Shown here: positions 28,976 through 37,767 of the stretch, piece after piece
How positions within the stretch are numbered: position 1 is the stretch's first letter
Layout: every line of letters starts with the position of its first letter
Source of the DNA: Corynebacterium camporealensis
GTDB lineage: Bacteria; Actinomycetota; Actinomycetes; Mycobacteriales; Mycobacteriaceae
Length of the DNA: 64,000 bases
Assembly (NCBI RefSeq): GCF_000980815.1
Contig: NZ_CP011311.1
Span: 372,001 to 436,000, forward strand
Direction: 5' to 3'
The notes under the pieces: model-generated
The model's input: the letters and a program-made list of their open reading frames with translations, nothing else
Databases searched by the model: none
What the model was told of the DNA's origin: nothing
Program-made: the position numbers and the translations under genes

Positions 28976-29013
28976 AAGCCGCTGTACCTCCTTCCGGAGG
29001 ACAGCGGCTTTTG
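28976..29013. terminator. Terminator between rpsI and the BCCT gene
   Basis: AAGCCGCTGT + CCTCC pair with GGAGG + ACAGCGGCTT, loop TTCC, followed by TTT. It sits between convergent genes. Confidence 0.85.
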
Positions 29014-29032
29014 CTATGCCCTGTGGTGACAG

Positions 29033-30998
29033 CTAGTTCTTCTCAGGGGTGTCGGTCTGCTCTGGTGGTGCAGACTCATCAGCCTCGGAGACAGGTTGCG
29101 CGTGACCGTCGGCATCGAGGCTTTCTTTAAAAGTCTCGCGTTCCTTTTCTTGCTTGTCGCGTTCCTTGGCTTGCTCGCTGAGATATTCCTCAGAGGCAAC
29201 TTCGGTGTACCACTCGGACAAGTTCGGATCGTCCTTTTCGAACTCGGCACCGGCACCCTGGGATTGCGGCACCGGGTCGGCACCGAAGATGAAGTTGCCG
29301 TTGTGCTCGTCCAGGCCGCGGCGCACGCCTTGGTCGATAGCGGCCGTCGCAAAGTTCTGGCGCAGGATGACCGGGTCGCGGGCGAGGTCCTTGGCCCAGC
29401 AGTACATGATGCCGATCAGGATGATGGTAAATGGCAGGGAAGCCGAAACCATGATGGACTGCAGGCCGCTCAAGGTGTCTTCGCCACCAGCCAGCAGCAG
29501 GAAGAGCGAGATAGCGCCCAGTGCAGAACCCCAAATAATGACCATCGGGGTGGACGGAACCGGACGACCAGACTGAGACATCGAGCCCATCACGTTGGTC
29601 GCGGAGTCAGCGGCAGTGTTGAAGAAGATGACAATCGTGATGAGCACCACGATGTTGGTAAAGCCCGACAGCGGCAGGTAGCCCAGCAAGTCGAACATGA
29701 CGTTTTCACCAGAGCCCTCAATCGGAATGGGGTTGCCATCCAGCTCAGACTTAGCGGCGGTGCCACCAAAGATGACGAACCACACGGTGGTCAGCGAGGT
29801 TGGAACCAGCAGAATCACGGCGACGTACTCGCGGATGGTGCGACCGCGAGAAATCTTCGCGATGAACATGCCGACGAACGGCGACCAAGAAATCCACCAT
29901 GCCCAGAACAAAATGGTCCAGGCCAGGGCGAATTCTTCCTCAACTGGGCCCTGGGAAGGTGCAATCGACATCATGTCAATGAAGCGATCGAAGAACTGCA
30001 TGATGGAAGCTGGAACCAGGTCCAGCAGGTAGAGCGTCGGACCGGTAATCAGCACGAAACCTGCCAGGCCAATGACCAGGCCGAGGTTCAGGTTCGACAT
30101 CATGCGGATGCCTTTTTGAATACCCGTCATCGCCGAGATGATGAACAGCACGGTCAGCACGGAGATGATGACCACGATGATGCCGTTGCCCTCCAGCGGA
30201 CGGCCGGTGACGATCGAGGTGCCGGTACGAATCTGCAGCGCACCAATACCCAGAGAGGTCGCGGTACCAAACAAGGTCACCAGCACGGCGAAGACATCGA
30301 TGATCTTGCCAGCGATGCGGTTATTGGCATTGGTAACCACTGGTTCAAACAGGGAAGAGATGAGCGGGAGGCGGCCGCGTCGATAAGCAGCATAGGCAAG
30401 TGAGCCACCCACTAAGGCGTAGACGGTCCACGGCAGGGTTGCCTGGTGGAGCATGCCCTGCACGATGGCTGGAACGACGGCGTCCTGTGTTGCAGCCTCG
30501 ACGGTTTCATAGGGCGGTGGAGTCAGGAAGTGGGTGAGTGGCTCCATGGGGCCGTAGAAAACCAGCGCGATACCCAGACCCGCAGCAAAGAGCATGGAAA
30601 TCCAGGATGCTCGGGAGAAATCTGGGGCGGAATCATCAGCGCCGAGGCGAATCTTGCCGGTGGGCAAAATCGCAATTGCCAACAAGAAGATCAGGCAGGC
30701 CAACATGATGGAGGTAAACAGCCAACCGAAGTTGACCACCACCCAGGACTGTAAGTTGGTACCGGTTTCCGCCAGGTTGTCTGGGGCAATAATGGCCCAG
30801 GCCAGCACTGCCAGCGTGACGATGAGGGCAACGACCAAAACACCCTTGTTTTGTAGGGAATTTAGCCTTGGTGTCCTCCACGGTGATACCGGGAATCAAA
30901 GCCGGGTGAATATTGCGAGCCCGGGAAATAGTTTTGGAGAAAGAGCGCTTCGGGGATCTCTTTCTCGGATCAGGATCAGGCGCGTGATCAGTGGTCAC
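29033..30998 (-). pseudogene. BCCT-family osmolyte transporter, N-terminal frameshift
   Basis: Sodium-coupled uptake carrier of the betaine/carnitine/choline family, about 654 residues if repaired. Twelve membrane helices are expected; the family motif WWISWSPFVGMFIA followed by SRGRTIREY is intact, as is MTGIQKGIRMMSN. The C-terminal tail of about 110 residues is highly charged, as in osmosensing BetP. The first 50 residues (from GTG 30998, AGGAAA upstream; alternative 31013) lie in another frame. The break is at 30843-30845, where GGG should be GG on the coding strand to read QGVLVVALIV. Real inactivation and sequencing error are both possible. Confidence 0.85.
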
Positions 30999-31147
30999 GG
31001 TCGTTTTCCTCACTAGGTTGTGATACGAGATGAATTGTTAATTCAGCAAATGGACCCTTTAACCCTACCGGAAACCTATAGCCCTATTGGTATTTGGGGG
31101 GCAGACAACTTCCGCTGAGAAACGTGCGCACTAGTGGGGCTAGAGTG

Positions 31148-31153
31148 CATAAT
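31148..31153 (+). promoter_or_regulatory. -10-like hexamer for leaderless glmM
   Basis: CATAAT ends six bases before the glmM ATG, so the transcript would start at the start codon. No ribosome site is seen there. Confidence 0.5.
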
Positions 31154-31159
31154 GTTTCC

Positions 31160-32503
31160 ATGACCCGACTATTTGGAACTGACGGCGTTCGCGGTCTCGC
31201 GAACAAGAAACTCACTCCTATCCTCGCCCTGCGCTTGGGCCAAGCGGCCGCGCAGGTGCTGACCTCCCAGCGTGAGTCTTATGAGCGTCGGCCCCTCGCG
31301 ATTATCGGCCGTGACCCGCGCGTTTCCGGTGAGATGTTGGACGCTGCGATTGCCTCTGGCCTCTCCTCCCGCGGCGTCGATGTGCTGCGAGTGGGCGTGC
31401 TGCCGACCCCGGCGATTGCATTTCTTACCGACGACTACGGCGCCGACTTAGGCGTGATGATTTCGGCCTCCCACAACCCGATGCCAGACAATGGCATCAA
31501 GTTCTTCTCCGCTGGCGGCCGCAAGCTGCCCGATACCGTGGAAGACGAAATCCAGGCCGCCATGGAAGAACTCACCGAGGATGGTCCGACCGGCACCAAG
31601 CTCGGCCGCATTATCTCTGAAGCTCCCGATGGCCGCGAGCGCTACCTCAAGCACCTCGCTGAGGCCGTGACTGCGGATCTTTCCGGAATTAAGGTCGTGG
31701 TGGATGCCGCGAACGGTGCAGCGTCAAAAGTTGCTCCCGGCGCCTACGAAGCAGCAGGCGCTGAGGTCATCGCCATCCACCACAAGCCCAATGCCTTCAA
31801 CATCAACGAAGACTGCGGTTCCACCCACATCGAAAAGACGCAGGAAGCTGTCGTTGAGCACGGCGCGGACTTAGGCCTTGCCCACGATGGCGACGCCGAT
31901 CGCTGCCTGGCTGTCGATGCCGAAGGCAACGTCGTCGACGGCGACCAAATCATGGCGATTCTCGCAGTCGCGATGAAGGAAGAATCCGACCTGCGCTTCA
32001 ACACCCTGGTGGCCACCGTCATGTCCAACCTGGGCCTGAAGCTCGCGATGGATGAACAAGGCATCGACGTCCGCGTCACTGGCGTGGGCGACCGTTACGT
32101 CCTCGAAGAGCTCAACCGCGGCGACTTCTCCCTCGGCGGTGAGCAGTCCGGGCACATCGTGCTTCCCGATGACTGCACCACCGGCGACGGCACCCTCACC
32201 GGCCTGTCGTTGATGGCACGCATGGCCAAGAGCGGCAAGTCCCTGAAGGAACTGGCTTCCGTCATGACCGTCCTGCCGCAGGTACTTATCAACGTGCCGG
32301 TCTCCGACAAGTCCATCATCATGGACTCCGACGAGGTCAAGAATGGAATTCAGGAAGCGGAAGCAGAGCTGGGCGATACCGGCCGCGTCCTGCTGCGCCC
32401 ATCGGGTACCGAGGAGCTCTTCCGCGTCATGGTCGAAGCTGCCAGCGAGGAACAAGCCCGCAAGGTAGCAGGCAAGCTCGCTGCCATCGTTGCCGCAGTA
32501 TAA
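31160..32503 (+). CDS. glmM: Phosphoglucosamine mutase
   Basis: Converts glucosamine-6-phosphate to glucosamine-1-phosphate for peptidoglycan precursors. The 447-residue protein has the phosphoserine loop [12 protein letters not shown] (Ser104), the metal loop HDGDADR, the sugar loop GGEQSGH and the phosphate-binding [10 protein letters not shown]. The start at 31160 ([12 protein letters not shown]) is conserved. glmS lies 3.3 kb downstream. Confidence 0.96.
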   Translation: MTRLFGTDGVRGLANKKLTPILALRLGQAAAQVLTSQRESYERRPLAIIGRDPRVSGEMLDAAIASGLSSRGVDVLRVGVLPTPAIAFLTDDYGADLGVMISASHNPMPDNGIKFFSAGGRKLPDTVEDEIQAAMEELTEDGPTGTKLGRIISEAPDGRERYLKHLAEAVTADLSGIKVVVDAANGAASKVAPGAYEAAGAEVIAIHHKPNAFNINEDCGSTHIEKTQEAVVEHGADLGLAHDGDADRCLAVDAEGNVVDGDQIMAILAVAMKEESDLRFNTLVATVMSNLGLKLAMDEQGIDVRVTGVGDRYVLEELNRGDFSLGGEQSGHIVLPDDCTTGDGTLTGLSLMARMAKSGKSLKELASVMTVLPQVLINVPVSDKSIIMDSDEVKNGIQEAEAELGDTGRVLLRPSGTEELFRVMVEAASEEQARKVAGKLAAIVAAV

Positions 32504-32557
32504 ACTCACTTTTTAGTCAATCCCTCTTTGCAGGTCCGGAAAAATTTTCACGTTTCC

Positions 32558-32597
32558 GGGAACCGATTGGTGATTTGCTCAGTCCAATATGGGTGAG
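32558..32597 (+). promoter_or_regulatory. Second ECF-sigma-type promoter, twin of the esxU promoter
   Basis: GGGAACC (32558-32564), 17 bases, GTCCAATA (32582-32589). It shares 33 of 40 bases with 26889-26928, including GAT-x-GGTGA after the -35 and GGGTGAG after the -10. It stands 37 bases before the first gene of the cluster 32634-34833 and links that cluster to ESX-4 control. Confidence 0.8.
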
Positions 32598-32633
32598 CAA
32601 CTTTTGGTTCTTTCCTTCAAAGGGGGATTCGAC

Positions 32634-32951
32634 GTGTCCGAAATATTTGTCGATATAGCCGCCGCGCGTCGGCTGTTATGCAACGCCATCGATGGTGCGG
32701 GCGAGCAACAACAGGCACACAACGCACAGCTGCCTGCCTTCCCGGTGTCCTCGGCGGGCCGGGATTTCGCTGGTCACGGCCAACGCATCCAGTCCATGCT
32801 GGCGCAGCTGCACGAGCGCGGTGCCTGGCGCATCGGCAACCTACAATCCACCGCCCAGTCTGCCTTAGCGCAGGTCACCACGCTTGACGACGTCGATTCG
32901 GCCCACTCCCGCAACCTTTCTTCCCGGTGGCAGGAAGGCGGGGTCCAATGA
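32634..32951 (+). CDS. Small helical protein, candidate ESX-4 substrate or partner
   Basis: A 105-residue protein with no recognised domain and, by coincidence or not, the same length as the EsxU-like protein. GTG at 32634 is chosen because AGGGGG is seven bases upstream. The sequence is helix-prone: SEIFVDIAAARRLLCNAIDG, then a Pro-containing turn (LPAFPV), a second helix (RIQSMLAQLHERGAWRIGNL) and a Ser/Ala-rich end. The start resembles EspC-type proteins in style (short, VDxxxxR) but there is no WXG. Its stop overlaps the next start (ATGA). It is expressed from the ESX-like promoter. Function unknown. Confidence 0.8.
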   Translation: MSEIFVDIAAARRLLCNAIDGAGEQQQAHNAQLPAFPVSSAGRDFAGHGQRIQSMLAQLHERGAWRIGNLQSTAQSALAQVTTLDDVDSAHSRNLSSRWQEGGVQ

Positions 32952-34528
32952 GCCCGGTAACCTCCAGCCTGTTCAACGATTACTCCCGGGCAGTCGCCCA
33001 ATTCCAGCTTTCCAGCGGCGGACACTATCCCGGCCCCAGTATGCCCATGAACACCCTGGGTCAGCTCATCGGTGCCGCCGACGGCATCAACTCCGCCGAC
33101 CTGGTCAATCACACCAACAATGCCGTGGGCCGACGTCGTCCCTCCCGCGGCGGGCCCGGGCTTAGCGATGTCCTTGCCGGCACCAGCATGCTCGTGGGCA
33201 ATGGCGCCTTAGAAGAGCGCTTGTCACGCGTCCAAGAAGACCACGAACAAAATCGCCGCGACGCGGACCACCTCAGCCAATCTGCCGAGGAATGCGCCTG
33301 CGCTATCGACGACGTCGTCGGTGTATCCGAATCCGCCCTCGGCGAAATCATCAACGCAATCACCCCGCTGCTTAGCGTGCTGACTATGGTGCTATCGCGC
33401 CACCCACTGGGCATGTTCATCAAACCGATCATCTCCATGATCGGCGGCCGCCTCATCGATGAGGCCAACAGTCACATCATGAACACCTGCCATGAGCGCG
33501 ACGAAGCTCTCGACGCCTGCTACGCCGAATTCGAGCGCCGCTGCGAGGAAGTCTGCAACCGCGAACTTCCACCTGAAGCACCCGAACCTGCCGACGGCGA
33601 GTGCCCCGCACCCACTAAACCCGCAGCCTGCCCCGAACCACCCAAACCCGTCGACTGCCAGGAAGAACCACCTGCTCCCACCGGTAAGAAGCCAGAACCA
33701 CCAACCCAACCCGCCGACTGCCCACCTGAGCCAGTAAAGCCAACACCCCCGCCGGCGAAACCCGAGGTTCCGCCGACAACCCCGGCTCCACCAGCGAAGC
33801 CGACGCCACCACCAGTTTCACCTCCTCCAACGGTTCCGCCCACGGTACCGGCTCCAGCTCCTACGGTTCCGGCGGATACGCCGGACCCCTGCCCGCCGGA
33901 GAAACCAAAACCGACGCCACCTCCGACTGTTCCGGCGGACGCGCCGGACCCCTGTCCACCGGAGGAACAGACTCCACCTCCAGCGGTGCCTCCTGTCGTG
34001 GAAGAGCCTTGCCCACCAGAGAGGCCAGAACCAGAGCCCGAGCCGGTTTCTGAGGAGCCGTGTCCGGAACCGGTGCCACCGGCTGAGTGTGAGCCGGAGG
34101 TGTCTTGTTGCGGTTGCTTAGGTGCTGTGGGTGCTGGTGTAGCACTTATTGGTTTGGGTGCGCTTGCGGTAGCAGCACTGGAGTGCCTGGAAGGCGCAAT
34201 TCCGCCAGAGCCATGCCCACCGGAAGAACCAGCTGATGAGCCAGAGCCTAAGCCGGAACCGAAGACGGAACCAGAACCTGCTCCGGAGCCAGAGGAACCG
34301 GTGAAGCCGGGGCCGCCGGTGGACTTAGATAAGGTGCCTGAACCTGATCCGCCACCGAAGAAGATGGAGGCGGTGCAGGCGCAGGCTCCTGCGCCTGAGC
34401 CTGCTCCGGTAGCACCGGCTGAGGCACCAGCACCACCGCCGCCAGCGCCAGAACCGCCGGCTGAACCGGCGCCAGAAGAAAACCAGGAAGAGGATAAGAA
34501 TCGAGCTCGGAAGGCAGGGCAGTGGTAG
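32948..34528 (+). CDS. Cys/Pro-rich 526-residue protein, candidate type VII effector
   Basis: No family recognised. Residues 1-205 are mostly helical, with a hydrophobic stretch at 134-170 and the motif Y192-A-E-F-E196, which fits the type VII signal YxxxD/E. Residues 206-385 and 416-510 are Pro/Glu-rich with repeated CPPE units; PTVPADxPDPCPPE occurs twice in a row (307-318 and 328-339). Residues 386-413 form a Cys-rich then hydrophobic segment (SCCGCLGAVGAG...) that could cross or anchor in a membrane. There are 20 cysteines. No Sec signal peptide is seen. The ATG overlaps the upstream stop. Surface or secreted localisation is inference. Confidence 0.82.
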   Translation: MSPVTSSLFNDYSRAVAQFQLSSGGHYPGPSMPMNTLGQLIGAADGINSADLVNHTNNAVGRRRPSRGGPGLSDVLAGTSMLVGNGALEERLSRVQEDHEQNRRDADHLSQSAEECACAIDDVVGVSESALGEIINAITPLLSVLTMVLSRHPLGMFIKPIISMIGGRLIDEANSHIMNTCHERDEALDACYAEFERRCEEVCNRELPPEAPEPADGECPAPTKPAACPEPPKPVDCQEEPPAPTGKKPEPPTQPADCPPEPVKPTPPPAKPEVPPTTPAPPAKPTPPPVSPPPTVPPTVPAPAPTVPADTPDPCPPEKPKPTPPPTVPADAPDPCPPEEQTPPPAVPPVVEEPCPPERPEPEPEPVSEEPCPEPVPPAECEPEVSCCGCLGAVGAGVALIGLGALAVAALECLEGAIPPEPCPPEEPADEPEPKPEPKTEPEPAPEPEEPVKPGPPVDLDKVPEPDPPPKKMEAVQAQAPAPEPAPVAPAEAPAPPPPAPEPPAEPAPEENQEEDKNRARKAGQW

Positions 34529-34833
34529 TGGCTGCAGAATTTGAAGATTTCGCACGCGGGTTTCGTGAGCGTACTGCGCAGCGGCTGCTGCAATTTGAAA
34601 AAGCACTAGCTAAAGCCCAAGACGAGCTAGAAAAGTCCGCGGAAAAGGCAACGGAACAAGCGCGCCGGGAAGGTGCGGTGCCGGGGAGGCAGGCATCGTC
34701 AGGCATGGCACCGCATGCAGCGTCGCGGGAGAGTGCTACGGATCGCCGGCGGATTAATGGTGCGGATATGAATACTGCCCCGGCCCGCAGAAGCGGGTCG
34801 AGGCAGGTGCAGTCGGTGCTGCGACGAAAATAA
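34528..34833 (+). CDS. Small coiled-coil protein, third gene of the cluster
   Basis: A 101-residue protein. The GTG at 34528 shares a G with the upstream TAG, as in fdhD. Residues 1-50 form a charged amphipathic helix (FEKALAKAQDELEKSAEKAT) that predicts a coiled coil; the rest is Arg/Ser/Ala-rich and likely disordered, ending QVQSVLRRK. No known domain. Its tight coupling to the Cys/Pro-rich gene suggests a chaperone or binding partner; this is inference. Confidence 0.75.
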   Translation: MAAEFEDFARGFRERTAQRLLQFEKALAKAQDELEKSAEKATEQARREGAVPGRQASSGMAPHAASRESATDRRRINGADMNTAPARRSGSRQVQSVLRRK

Positions 34834-34847
34834 GTTGAAGTAAGTGA

Positions 34848-35681
34848 CTAGTCGTCGCGGGTAACGCCGGCGGCTTCGGCGAGGTCTTCGCCGGTTAAGC
34901 TTTCGAACTTCTTGCCTTCAGCATCAGGTGCGGAGAAGTCGTCGTACTTGTTTTCGCTAGTCAGCTGGTGCAGCAGGAAGCCGGTCAGCAGGCCGCGGGC
35001 GGTTTCAGTCGGGCCGCCCTGGAAAGCGCCGACACCAATGGCGAGCTTCTTCAAGGTGTCTTCGGTAAAGCCCTGCTGGGTGCCCTTGTCGACTTCGCGG
35101 TAGGCGACCTTGCCCTTCCAGTTATAAGCCAGCTTGGCAGGGTTGCCAGCGCCGAAGATATCGGTGCGGGAAGAGCCAATGACCAGGCCGGGAACGTCTA
35201 AGTGGCGGGCAGCCTTCGTCGCCGACGGTGCGGTGGAGGCGGGGTAAAGCGCGGCAACTGCGCGGACCTTGGAGTTATCCACGGAAGCCAGCACGGCAGC
35301 GCCGCCGCCCATGCCGTGGCCCACCATGCCCAGGCGCTTAGCCGAGACAGTGATGTTGCCCGCGCCGAGCTTGACGCCCGCGGCGATCTGCAGGGCAGAT
35401 TCCATATCGGCAGCTAAGTTGCGGTGGTTCGGGAAGAAACCGGTTTCGGTATCCGGAGCCACCACGACAATGCCCCAGCTAGCCAGGTGGCGCAGGGTGG
35501 CGTGGTAATCCTTGACCTTCTTAATCCAGTCATGGCCAAAGGCCACTGCGGGTAGGCCTTCGCCCTCCGCAGGGGTATAAACCTTGCCATGAACACCGGC
35601 ATAATCCAGGTCACCGACAAGTACGCGGTGCGGGCCGCGCTTGGACAACGTTCCTAAATGCTTATTCAAATTCGCAGACAC
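34848..35681 (-). CDS. Alpha/beta-hydrolase fold protein lacking the nucleophile
   Basis: A 277-residue protein resembling dienelactone hydrolase or cutinase-type enzymes (AFGHDWIKKV, SWGIVVVAPDTETG, GMVGHGMGGGAAVLAS). At the nucleophile elbow the usual GHSMGG is GHGMGG: residue 123 is Gly (codon GGC) where Ser is expected. The region where the catalytic His usually lies (REVDKGTQQGF) has no His. It is therefore probably not a classic esterase and may be a binding protein or use another mechanism. There is no signal peptide. The GTG start has a -10-like TATTCT seven bases upstream. Confidence 0.82.
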   Translation of the reverse strand: MSANLNKHLGTLSKRGPHRVLVGDLDYAGVHGKVYTPAEGEGLPAVAFGHDWIKKVKDYHATLRHLASWGIVVVAPDTETGFFPNHRNLAADMESALQIAAGVKLGAGNITVSAKRLGMVGHGMGGGAAVLASVDNSKVRAVAALYPASTAPSATKAARHLDVPGLVIGSSRTDIFGAGNPAKLAYNWKGKVAYREVDKGTQQGFTEDTLKKLAIGVGAFQGGPTETARGLLTGFLLHQLTSENKYDDFSAPDAEGKKFESLTGEDLAEAAGVTRDD

Positions 35682-35688
35682 GACTACC

Positions 35689-35694
35689 AGAATA
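35689..35694 (-). promoter_or_regulatory. -10-like hexamer for the hydrolase-like gene
   Basis: TATTCT on the minus strand, seven bases before the GTG at 35681: leaderless geometry. Confidence 0.45.
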
Positions 35695-35807
35695 TCTGAA
35701 AGTAACCGCGCTCCGGGGAAGACGGGGTGAGCAAGTCGGCATCGGCAAGCAATGCGAGCTTGACCACCTCACTAGCCGCCAGGACATGTAGAGGGCGTCG
35801 TGCCTGT

Positions 35808-35816
35808 TAAACTAAT
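35808..35816 (+). promoter_or_regulatory. -10-like element for glmS
   Basis: TAAACT (35808-35813) and the overlapping ACTAAT (35811-35816) end eight and five bases before the glmS ATG; either would give a leaderless or nearly leaderless message. Confidence 0.45.
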
Positions 35817-35821
35817 GCGCT

Positions 35822-37693
35822 ATGTGTGGAATTGTTGGATATGTAGGTCAGCCTGGAAGCGGCCGTGACTACTACGCTCTGGATGTTGTTTTAGAGGGCC
35901 TTCGTCGCCTCGAGTACCGCGGCTATGATTCTGCTGGCGTGGCTATGTATGCCGACGACAAGATTGAATGGCGCAAAAAGGCAGGTAAGGTCTCTGCGCT
36001 GGATGCAGAAATCGCTGCGCGCCCCCTGCCGGATTCGGTGCTGGGTATCGGCCATACCCGCTGGGCAACCCACGGTGGACCCACCGACCTGAACGCTCAC
36101 CCGCACGTGGTGGATAGCGGCAAGCTGGCCGTGGTGCACAACGGCATTATTGAAAACTTCGCTGAGCTGAAATCGGAACTGGTGTCCAAGGGCTACAACT
36201 TCATCTCTGAAACCGATACTGAGGTTGCAGCGACCCTGCTGGGCGACGTTTTCCACAACGAAGCAGAAGGTGACCTCACCCGCGCGATGCAGTTGACCGC
36301 GCAGCGTTTCGAAGGTGCGTTTACCCTGCTGGCCATCCATGCCGAGCAGGCAGACCGCATCGTGGCTGCACGCCGCGACTCGCCACTGGTCATTGGCCTG
36401 GGCGAGGGCGAGAACTTCCTCGGCTCGGACGTGTCGGGCTTCATCGACTACACCAAGTCCGCCGTGGAGATGGAAAACGACCAGGTCGTGACCATCACCG
36501 CTGATGAGGTATCCATCACCGACTACGAGGGCAACCCGGCCGAGGGCAAGCCATTTGAGATCAAGTGGGATGCAGCTGCTGCTGAAAAGGGCGGCTACAA
36601 CTCCTTTATGGAAAAAGAAATCAACGACCAGCCAGCCGCTGTGCGCGATACCCTGATGGGTCGTTTCGACGAGCAGGGCAAGCTGACTCTCGATGAGCTG
36701 CGCATTGAAGAATCGCTGCTGAAGTCGATTGACAAGATCATCGTCATCGCTTGCGGTACTGCGGCTTATGCCGGTCACGTGGCGCGCTATGCCATCGAGC
36801 ACTGGTGCCGTATCCCGACCGAGGTCGAGCTCGCCCACGAGTTCCGTTACCGCGACCCGATCGTGAATGAAAAGACCTTGGTCGTCGCACTGTCCCAGTC
36901 CGGCGAGACCATGGATACGCTCATGGCCGTGCGCCACGCCCGCCAGCAGGGCGCGAAGGTCATTGCTATTTGCAACACCCAGGGCTCGTCCATTCCGCGT
37001 GAATCCGATGCGGCGCTCTACACCCACGCCGGTCCGGAAATCGCTGTGGCCTCCACCAAGGCATTCCTGGCGCAGATCACTGCGACCTACCTGCTGGGCC
37101 TGTACCTGGCACAGCTGCGCGGCAACAAGTTCGCCGATGAGGTCGAGGCCATCCTGGCTGAGCTGCGCAACATGCCAGATAAGATTCAGCAGGTCATCGA
37201 CAACACCGACCAGGTCGCCACCCTGGCGAAGAACATGCAGGACGCCGAGTCCGTGCTCTTCCTGGGCCGCCACGTTGGCTTCCCGGTCGCACTCGAGGGC
37301 GCGCTGAAGCTGAAGGAAATCGCCTACCTGCACGCCGAGGGCTTTGCCGCAGGTGAGCTCAAGCACGGCCCGATTGCACTGATTGAGGAAGGCCAGCCGG
37401 TCTTCGTTATCGTGCCGTCCCCGCGCGGTCGCGACGTGCTGCACTCCAAGGTCGTGTCCAATATCCAGGAGATTCGCGCCCGCGGTGCGATCACCATCGT
37501 CATTGCCGAGGAAGGCGACGACGCCGTGGAGGATTACGCCAACCACGTCATTCGCGTTCCGCAGTCGCCGACGCTGATGCAGCCGCTGCTCGCGACGGTT
37601 CCGCTGCAGATTTTCGCCTGCCACGTCGCCGAGTCCAAGGGTTACGACGTCGACCAGCCACGTAACCTGGCCAAGTCGGTTACGGTCGAATAA
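35822..37693 (+). CDS. glmS: Glutamine-fructose-6-phosphate aminotransferase
   Basis: Makes glucosamine-6-phosphate from fructose-6-phosphate and glutamine, the first step to UDP-GlcNAc. The 623-residue protein has the N-terminal glutaminase (MCGIVGYV, Cys2 nucleophile) and two SIS domains (ACGTAAYAGHVARY, LGRHVGFPVALEGALK), ending at KSVTVE as the family does. Confidence 0.97.
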   Translation: MCGIVGYVGQPGSGRDYYALDVVLEGLRRLEYRGYDSAGVAMYADDKIEWRKKAGKVSALDAEIAARPLPDSVLGIGHTRWATHGGPTDLNAHPHVVDSGKLAVVHNGIIENFAELKSELVSKGYNFISETDTEVAATLLGDVFHNEAEGDLTRAMQLTAQRFEGAFTLLAIHAEQADRIVAARRDSPLVIGLGEGENFLGSDVSGFIDYTKSAVEMENDQVVTITADEVSITDYEGNPAEGKPFEIKWDAAAAEKGGYNSFMEKEINDQPAAVRDTLMGRFDEQGKLTLDELRIEESLLKSIDKIIVIACGTAAYAGHVARYAIEHWCRIPTEVELAHEFRYRDPIVNEKTLVVALSQSGETMDTLMAVRHARQQGAKVIAICNTQGSSIPRESDAALYTHAGPEIAVASTKAFLAQITATYLLGLYLAQLRGNKFADEVEAILAELRNMPDKIQQVIDNTDQVATLAKNMQDAESVLFLGRHVGFPVALEGALKLKEIAYLHAEGFAAGELKHGPIALIEEGQPVFVIVPSPRGRDVLHSKVVSNIQEIRARGAITIVIAEEGDDAVEDYANHVIRVPQSPTLMQPLLATVPLQIFACHVAESKGYDVDQPRNLAKSVTVE

Positions 37694-37699
37694 ATTTTT

Positions 37700-37737
37700 C
37701 GCCCTCGTCGCCTCATTTTGAGGAGGCGAGGGCTTTA
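37700..37737 (+). terminator. Terminator after glmS
   Basis: GCCCTCGTCGCCTC pairs with GAGGAGGCGAGGGC (loop ATTTT) and is followed by TTTACTT. Confidence 0.85.
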
Positions 37738-37754
37738 CTTGTTGACGCCAGTGG

Positions 37755-37760
37755 CACAAT
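37755..37760 (+). promoter_or_regulatory. -10-like hexamer for leaderless alr
   Basis: CACAAT ends seven bases before the alr ATG at 37768. TTGACG (37742-37747) is too close to be its -35. Confidence 0.45.
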
Positions 37761-37767
37761 AGTGCCC

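Noticed and set aside
32595..32634. WXG100 call for the protein at 32634-32951
   Set aside because: There is no central WXG; the only similar string is RWQEGG at the very C-terminus, which is in the wrong place.
33520..34593. Long minus-strand open frame (357 codons) opposite the Cys/Pro-rich gene
   Set aside because: It is a Gly/Ser-rich shadow of the Pro-rich codons on the plus strand and has no start signals.
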